Source: Beta vulgaris subsp. vulgaris
Lineage: Eukaryota > Streptophyta > Magnoliopsida > Caryophyllales > Amaranthaceae
DNA: 64,000 nt
Assembly: GCF_026745355.1 (NCBI RefSeq)
Contig: NC_079206.1
Location: 17,872,916-17,936,915, forward strand
Direction: 5' to 3'
The notes under the pieces were generated by a model, which was given only the letters and a program-made list of their open reading frames with translations, was not told where the DNA came from and made no database searches. Shown here in pieces: positions 58,075 through 64,000 of this stretch (its first letter is position 1; every line of letters starts with the position of its first letter). The translations under genes and the position numbers were made by a program.

Positions 58075-58640
58075 ACATCCTACTAATTTTTTTCGGATTT
58101 TTCACTAAATACCCGTGAGTAATTTGTTTTTTCACCAAGTACCCTCCAGGCTCCAACCTTTTGAAATTTATCATATACCTCGCAATTTCATGAAAATTTG
58201 CTATATGCCCATAACGATTGATGAACATTAGCCATTTTAGTCATTAATCCGTAATTTTATTATTAAACCTAGATTAAACCTCTTCTTCTATAACTCTCTT
58301 TCCTTCTTTTGACCATGGATGGTGTTTTGATAGTGATCTACTAGGATAAATGACTCATGTAGGGGCTAATTAGGGTTTTGTAACGGAATCGGGGATTATT
58401 GATATAAAAAAAGAGCTTACAATCGTTAGTTATTAAGAGCATATATATGTTGAACTTTATTAAAAGTGAGGGGTGCATGGTAAATTATGAAAAGTGTTTA
58501 TTGACTAAAAAAATTAACAATTGTTAGTCATTAGGAGCATATATATATCGAATTTTATAGAAAGTGAATGGTACATGGTGAATTAGGAAAAGTTAGAGGG
58601 TATTTTTGGTGAAAAAAAAATTAATTGGGAGTATTTGGCC
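58075..58640. repeat. Inverted-repeat (foldback) element, decayed
   Basis: The left part ttttttcggatttttcactaaatacccg is mirrored at the right by ggtatttttggtgaaaaaaaaattaattggg. A 100-bp right-arm unit (attgttagtcatta.gagcatatatata.. .gaattttat..aaagtga.gg) is duplicated at about 58420-58510 and 58518-58610. It looks like a foldback element; class unknown. Confidence 0.5.
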
Positions 58641-59508
58641 AGTATTTTTTTTATTATTGTAAAAACAAATGTAAAATTAATGTCATCAGTCATCCTAAGA
58701 CATTTCAAAATATCAAATAAGCAAAAGCATACTCATGGTTTTATTATTGTTTAGGAAAGTTATACACCCAATTTGCTGTAATAATAAATGATATTATCAT
58801 TTTTAGACAAATATAATTTTTTAATATCTCGAATATTGTGTTTTGTTTACTGTCGAGTTTCGTCAATAACATTCCTTTCAAATGAAAATACAGCCTATAT
58901 GAAACTTAACCTAAACAACACATATGATAATTAGGATAATTAGTTACCTGGATATAGTAAATTAATATACGTAGTTGATGAATATTTGACTTAAAATTTG
59001 CCTAAGGTTGGGATTTTCAACTTGCTTGACTAAGATAGATTAGGACTCTTAATAACAAGACAAACATAATTTGACAGAATGAAAAGATAATAATATAATT
59101 AAGGCAGCTAAGTATTGCTTCTTGGAAGATGTTGGAGATTATAGGTCGTTATTTCTTCGACTATCCCTATCTCATGTTTTTACTTATGTTTTTCAACCTC
59201 AGTCACCACTTAATAATCTCTCTCTAGATCTCTTATATTTAAAGAAGAAGAGAAATATTGTTTGCATGTATTCTTAATTCTTGGCTAGGGTCAATTTCAA
59301 TTGCTTGTATTATAAGGATTTCATCTTACCTAATTCGTAACGACGCAACCAACAATATGACCTTTAGTGACAAATGATAGTAGAATATTCAGCCAGCTAA
59401 TATCACTTATTAACACCATCAAATTTATAATGCTATATATTTACCTCTTTCTTGAGGAAGTTTGTCCTAAACTAGTTTGTAGTAACTAGTAAACCTGGGT
59501 TTGACCGT

Positions 59509-59510
<2 letters not shown>

Positions 59511-59539
<29 letters not shown>

Positions 59540-59714
59540 GAACAACCAAGGTATCCACCGCCGATAGCAGTGACTAATCCCCTCGCCCCGGGTGCTCCAC
59601 TTAAAGGTAAAGGGCTGGCCAAGAATCTCTTTCCATTCCCAAAGGTTGAGGATCGAATCCCCGACCAATTGGTTAAGGGACAAAGTGAACAACCACTATG
59701 CCAAGACCACTTGC
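59511..59714 (-). mobile_element. tRNA-derived SINE
   Basis: Minus strand begins caagtggtcttggcatagtgg (A box), followed by ggggattcgatcctc (B box), and ends in a poly-A, read as T29 at 59511-59539. Imperfect flanking repeats tttgaccgta (59501-59510) and tttgactgta (59715-59724) fit a short target duplication. Confidence 0.85.
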
Positions 59715-59817
59715 TTTGACTGTATATTTGATGGATAAATCTTATGTGAATGCATCTCATGCAATTTCTTTTTCCCGTTGGAACTTTCTTATTAGTTCAT
59801 ATGTTCAGCTGGATTGA

Positions 59818-60112
59818 CGGCCCGTTTCGTAGGTGTTAATAAATTGCGGTAATGGAAATGAATTTTAAGTGTAATTTTGTTAGGGAAGCATTCTTAAAAT
59901 CTCCATGGGGAGGCATTTTTTCTCCATGGGCAAGCAATCTCACCCCTAAACTTGTATTTTTGTCTCCAAGGGGAAGCAATTTTCATTACCACTCATTACC
60001 ACCTACAAGGTGAATTAGCATTACCATGGGAATGGAGAATGATAATTTTCACAAATTTACACACAAATTCATTCTCATTACCACCATTTATAACCAACTA
60101 CCAAACGGGCCG
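59818..60112. mobile_element. MITE with CGGCCCGTTT termini
   Basis: Ends CGGCCCGTTTCGTAG and CTACCAAACGGGCCG, with the 3-bp direct repeat TGA at 59815-59817 and 60113-60115. 295 bp, Tourist-like. The interior repeats ctccatgggg.ag.ca and attaccac. Confidence 0.8.
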
Positions 60113-60673
60113 TGAGGGTAAAGAAACTGTATAAATTGTATTCTAAGGAAAAGATAAGAAAAGAAATGACTCAAATGAGATTATACATCCTTGGATTGAA
60201 ATTTGAAACTAGCTATATATATATCCGAATCACTAAGCTTTACACAAACAAGAGATTGAAAACACTCAAATTTTCTACGTGATTCCAAATCCAAACCTCA
60301 GTAAATAGCTTGAGCTTGAATATATTGGACATGTCGTTAGAGGTGTAAACTAAAGTCCATTAACTTAGTTCAATTTAGCCTCTGTAGGAGCGGAAAGTCT
60401 AAGACTTCCAATGGTCAAAACATAAGAGGCAACGAGGACATACATGAACTCAAAATTAGGGGGGAACGGGATGATACGAAAAAAAGATTGTAAACAACCC
60501 GACTAATAGTTCTAATAATCCGAAGTGACTTATCATTTTGACAATAGTTATGAGGACAAGATGGATGTGCACGAAATCATTGTGGCAAAATTTTATGAAA
60601 TGAGTTATTATCAAATTCTCGTCCCATGTCACATTGATGAAAAATAATACAATATAATATTGATATGTATGTA

Positions 60674-60909
60674 CTTCCTCTATTAAAAAATATAAAGCAT
60701 TCACGGTTTACCAAAATTTATTTTGATAACAAATTTCTCTCGCAATATAATAAATAAAATTATAAAAATTATACCGTTGGATTTGTGTTGATAAATACTA
60801 TAGTAACATTATTTTAAAAAATTTTTTTAGCAATATTAATTTAGAGTAATTAATAATCAAAGTCCGACCTCAAATATTGTACGTGCCTTATATTTTGAAA
60901 CGGATGTAG
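60674..60909. mobile_element. Degenerate Stowaway MITE
   Basis: Ends cttcctctattaaaaaatataaag and ttatattttgaaacggatgtag, flanked by TA. The consensus CTCCCTCC/GGAGGGAG is visibly mutated, so this is an older copy. Confidence 0.75.
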
Positions 60910-60911
60910 TA

Positions 60912-61984
60912 ATAAATTAGGGGAGAAGTGATATATAAAATAATGTATTAATTGTGTTCCTAATTAATGAAAATTCGATAATAAGAAAGTTATCAACCCT
61001 TAGGTCACTCAATCAATGTCCAATTAATATTGTAGGATTTAAATTAAATTACGTATAATTGTGGAAATCGAAAAAATAAGGATTAAACTTGTAAATTGTG
61101 TTTGAAGGGATTGGAGTCGACCAATGAAATTATACGAAGTCATCCATTATCAATAAATATTAAATAATTCTTTTTCCCGATACTATTAAAGATAAGAGGT
61201 GTCCATAAAACTGCATAACAATGTCAAATTGGAGAGAAGTAACACTAGCTTATTGAAGGGGAAAGAAGAATTTATATGTTTTTTACTCACTAGTTTAAAT
61301 TTTTTATTTTGCAAAATAGGAAATTAGGATAGTTTTCCCAAGCTCGTCTTTTTTGGCGTCATTATCAAAATAATACATAAAGAATATTATCTGAGAACCT
61401 TTTTGTTTATTTTTTCTAGTGTAGCAGATTATGTTTGAGTTCCATCTTTGCAAGACAGATAAAGTCTCTTGGAAGACCATAGGTTAATAATTTATCTCAA
61501 GATGAGATGAATTTTCTTAGTTTAGTGACTTTTTATTATTTTTTATGGTCACTTTCCAGAAACGATAATAATAAATTACTCTTTGATCTTACTATTAATT
61601 TTAACCACGTACAAGACTAACATATATACTTGTATATAACAAAAACTTTATAAGTCAACTTTTAATAGGAACTACTACTATTTGGTACTTTAGTCAACCC
61701 TCATCCCCCTAGAGGAGGAAGAAACGACTTGGTGTGAAAGAGATCTTTAATCTTCATAAAATTTGCTTATTAAGGGAGGCTAAAACTTCTTATATGTTCT
61801 AGAAACAGAAGTAGAAGAGCACGTTATTGCTTTAATATAAGTTCAAATACAGCCAACCTTATCAACTACAACAGATAGTAGTTAGAGGTTCTCTCTGAAG
61901 AAGTGATGCTCTTTACGCTTTCAAATTACGTTGATGAGTTTTTAGACCATATATATATGATGGTAATCATGGTATACACATATA
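60912..61984. other. Gene-free stretch
   Basis: AT-rich, with no coding or element evidence that I can support. Confidence 0.5.
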
Positions 61985-62787
61985 TAGGGCTGGCAATTAA
62001 GTTAGGTTGGGTCAATTTTAGGTTGACCTGATTCATATTTCAGGTCACTTACCCCTAACTCAAACCCGACCTGATTCTAATTTCAGGTCGAAAATCATAA
62101 CCCAAACCTGACCTTACCGATTTTGGGTTGACCCGAAACCAACCCAAAATAACTTGAAATGAAATGCAATTAAACACACTAAGTTATGAAAGTATGGGTT
62201 AATGATCTGAAATGAAATTTACGTGATCTAAGCAATGGTCTTGGCCCAATACCGATAAGAATAACAAAAGATAGGTTGTACTCCCTCTGTATTTTTTCAT
62301 CTTTTTCACTTAGAATCTTGACACTATTCACAATTAGAGAGAATCTTTTAGACTTTTCTCAATATACAAGAAAAAATATAGTCAAGTGGGGTCTCATTTG
62401 ATTCGTCTCAATGAGTACATTATTAATATTCAATTATTGTAAGTTTTATTAATATGTAATAAAAGATATTTAATATAGAATAAGTGCATCATTGGCTAAC
62501 ATACAAAGTCAAAGTAGGAAAGACAAAAAAAATACAGAGGGAGTATAAGTTATGAAAGTCTGGGTTAATTTCAAGTTGACCCGACCTGAAAATAATCCGC
62601 CTTCTAAATCAGGTTATTCGGGTTATTTTCAGTTTCAAACAGTCAATCCGAACCTAGCCCATTATATTTTCAGGTCGGGTTAGGTCGACCCATTTTTTTT
62701 TCAGGTCGAAAATCTCAACCCAAAACCAAGATTTTCTGGTCAGTTTCAGGTTGGGTTATCGGGTAGGGTCCACTTTTTCTAGCCCTA
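61985..62787. mobile_element. TIR element (TAGGGCT termini) with GGTTGACC repeats
   Basis: Begins TAGGGCTGGCAA and ends TTTTCTAGCCCTA (complement TAGGGCTAGAAAA). The interior is rich in ggtcgggttaggtcgaccc / gggttgacc / caacccaaa in both orientations. I could not match an 8-bp duplication. A Stowaway MITE is nested at 62281-62543, so the original element was about 540 bp. Confidence 0.65.
62281..62543. mobile_element. Stowaway MITE nested in a TIR element
   Basis: Ends CTCCCTCTGTATTTTTTCAT and AAAAATACAGAGGGAG, flanked by TA on both sides (62279-62280 and 62544-62545). 263 bp. Confidence 0.94.
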
Positions 62788-63241
62788 ATACTTATATGTG
62801 TGTTTGAGTTCATATGAGAACTACTGAACCATCCTAATGGTGAGAACAGTGAGAACCACTTATTTTTCTTCATTTTACGAAAATTTTGATCATTTCGCAA
62901 TGTTTTGCTCATTATACATTTTTTTTTCATTTAACTTTTTTATCCTTGTACTCATTTAACATTTTTATGCTCATTTTGCAACGTTTTTACTCATTTTGCG
63001 TTTTTCTCATTATATGTTTTCTTTTCTCAATTTAGAAAGTTTTTGCTCATTTCAAGGAAAGGAGAGCTATGATGTCCCTACTTTACTGCCCATTAGTAAA
63101 TCAACTACTATCAAAATAAGGGGGAACACAAATCAAGTTTAAATATAGAATTACAAAAATTAACTTAAATGTTGAAGGCAATCAAGTTATAATTGAGCCA
63201 CCAAAAAAAGAAAAATTGACCGTAAGATTTAGTACATTTAT

Positions 63242-63319
63242 GGTGAAAAAAGTGAAAATGAATACTACATCAATTATATAGGTGAAAAAAGTGAAAATGA
63301 ATACTACATCAATTATATA
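63242..63319. repeat. 39-bp perfect tandem duplication
   Basis: The unit from ggtgaaaaaagtg to caattatata occurs twice head to tail, identical. Confidence 0.95.
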
Positions 63320-63644
63320 TATTATCAATAAATTCACAACGCGATCAAGTATTACATCAAAACAGAAAATTTAATTATTTAACAATGTGAAATAATTTAT
63401 CTGACACAAAGACTATGTTAATAGAGCATAGAAATCCTAAATAAATTCACTTATATCATTTTATCGTTGATAAGTTTAATATTAAAAACTTAAAAGAAAA
63501 AGTAAGTAAAAAACTTAATAAAAGAAGGATTGAGTGATAGAGGATTAATTTAGCGAAAAAAATGTTTAATGGTCATGCTCTTACCCTCGTCTATTTATGC
63601 AAAAGGATTAAAAATATCAGGTAAGCATCTCGTGCATAATTTGG

Positions 63645-63649
63645 TAGTG

Positions 63650-63680
<31 letters not shown>

Positions 63681-63697
63681 ATGTATATATATATATA
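63645..63697. repeat. (TATATG)n microsatellite
   Basis: tgtatatgtatatg units passing into TA. A similar run resumes at 63955-64000 beyond the Stowaway MITE, so the MITE sits inside one array. Confidence 0.9.
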
Positions 63698-63954
63698 CTA
63701 CCTCTGTTTTTATTTAGTTGCAACATTTTGAGTTTCACGCTTGTCAATGTACAATTTCAAATCGTTTTATCTCTAATTGTATGTAAGTAAAAATTATAAA
63801 ATTTTGATATTATGAAAGCTTACATCGAAACGGATCAAACAAGACCCCACATGACTATATTTTGTTTAACATATAAATCAATAAATGTGGTCAAATAAGA
63901 GAACATGAATAGTGCAATTTGTCAAACGTTGCAACTAAAGAAGAACGGAGGTAG
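63698..63954. mobile_element. Stowaway MITE inside a TATATG array
   Basis: Ends CTACCTCTGTTTTTATTTAG and ttcttctCGGAGGTAG-type right arm (gaagaacggaggtag), flanked by TA (63696-63697 and 63955-63956). The arms share tagttgcaac / gttgcaacta. 257 bp. Confidence 0.9.
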
Positions 63955-64000
63955 TATATGTATATGTATATGTATATATATATATGTATGTATATGTATA

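Noticed and set aside
61977..62795. 8-bp target duplication for the TAGGGCT element
   Set aside because: The flanks cacatata and atacttat do not match, so the superfamily cannot be fixed from the duplication.

Overview
This is a stretch of a flowering-plant nuclear genome. It is AT-rich and built almost entirely from nested transposable elements. The evidence is the mix of superfamilies: a SIRE/Maximus-type Copia element with an initiator-Met primer site, L1-like LINEs with DUF4283 ORF1 proteins and zf-RVT tails, CACTA elements with CACTAGTG ends, Helitrons with TC...CTAG ends, Stowaway and Tourist MITEs, and tRNA-derived SINEs. A eudicot, possibly of the Caryophyllales, is my guess; nothing here proves the species. 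I see no intact host protein gene, no rRNA operon, no CRISPR array and no prokaryote-style operon.

Layout. 1-4,750: microsatellites, a GGTAAC minisatellite, purine tracts and the end of a CACTA element. 4,752-7,014: CACTA element A with a nested hAT element. 7,361-7,571: a SINE with a 19-bp target duplication. 7,898-8,810: exon-like minus-strand fragments, one carrying a Nudix signature. 10,785-20,630: a complete 9.85-kb Copia element with near-identical LTRs but a damaged interior that lacks reverse transcriptase. 20,780-22,774: a GACCCA-rich minisatellite, a hAT-like remnant with a tRNA-like insert, and a CACTA fragment. 23,090-33,160: a cluster of LINEs, including one nearly full-length LINE inserted inside another. 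35,208-40,790: a minus-strand LINE with RNase H. 41,288-48,025: two members of a TATAGTG-repeat family, CACTA element C, a truncated Helitron and MITEs. 48,600-49,800: a solo LTR with a perfect 5-bp duplication. 49,859-52,693: CACTA element B, which carries a RAD23-like first exon and is itself split by a third CACTA element. 52,694-56,445: a decayed Copia pol interrupted cleanly by a Helitron. 56,699-64,000: small Helitron, SINE, MITEs and simple repeats.

The coding regions are retrotransposon Gag, protease, integrase, RNase H, LINE endonuclease and reverse transcriptase, all broken by stops or frameshifts. None of the DNA transposons here encodes a recognisable transposase, so all look non-autonomous. 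The most informative points are the order of nested insertions, which target duplications fix at base resolution; the captured RAD23 exon; a young Copia copy that must have moved in trans; and an extreme density of GGAAC/GTTCC in that element.
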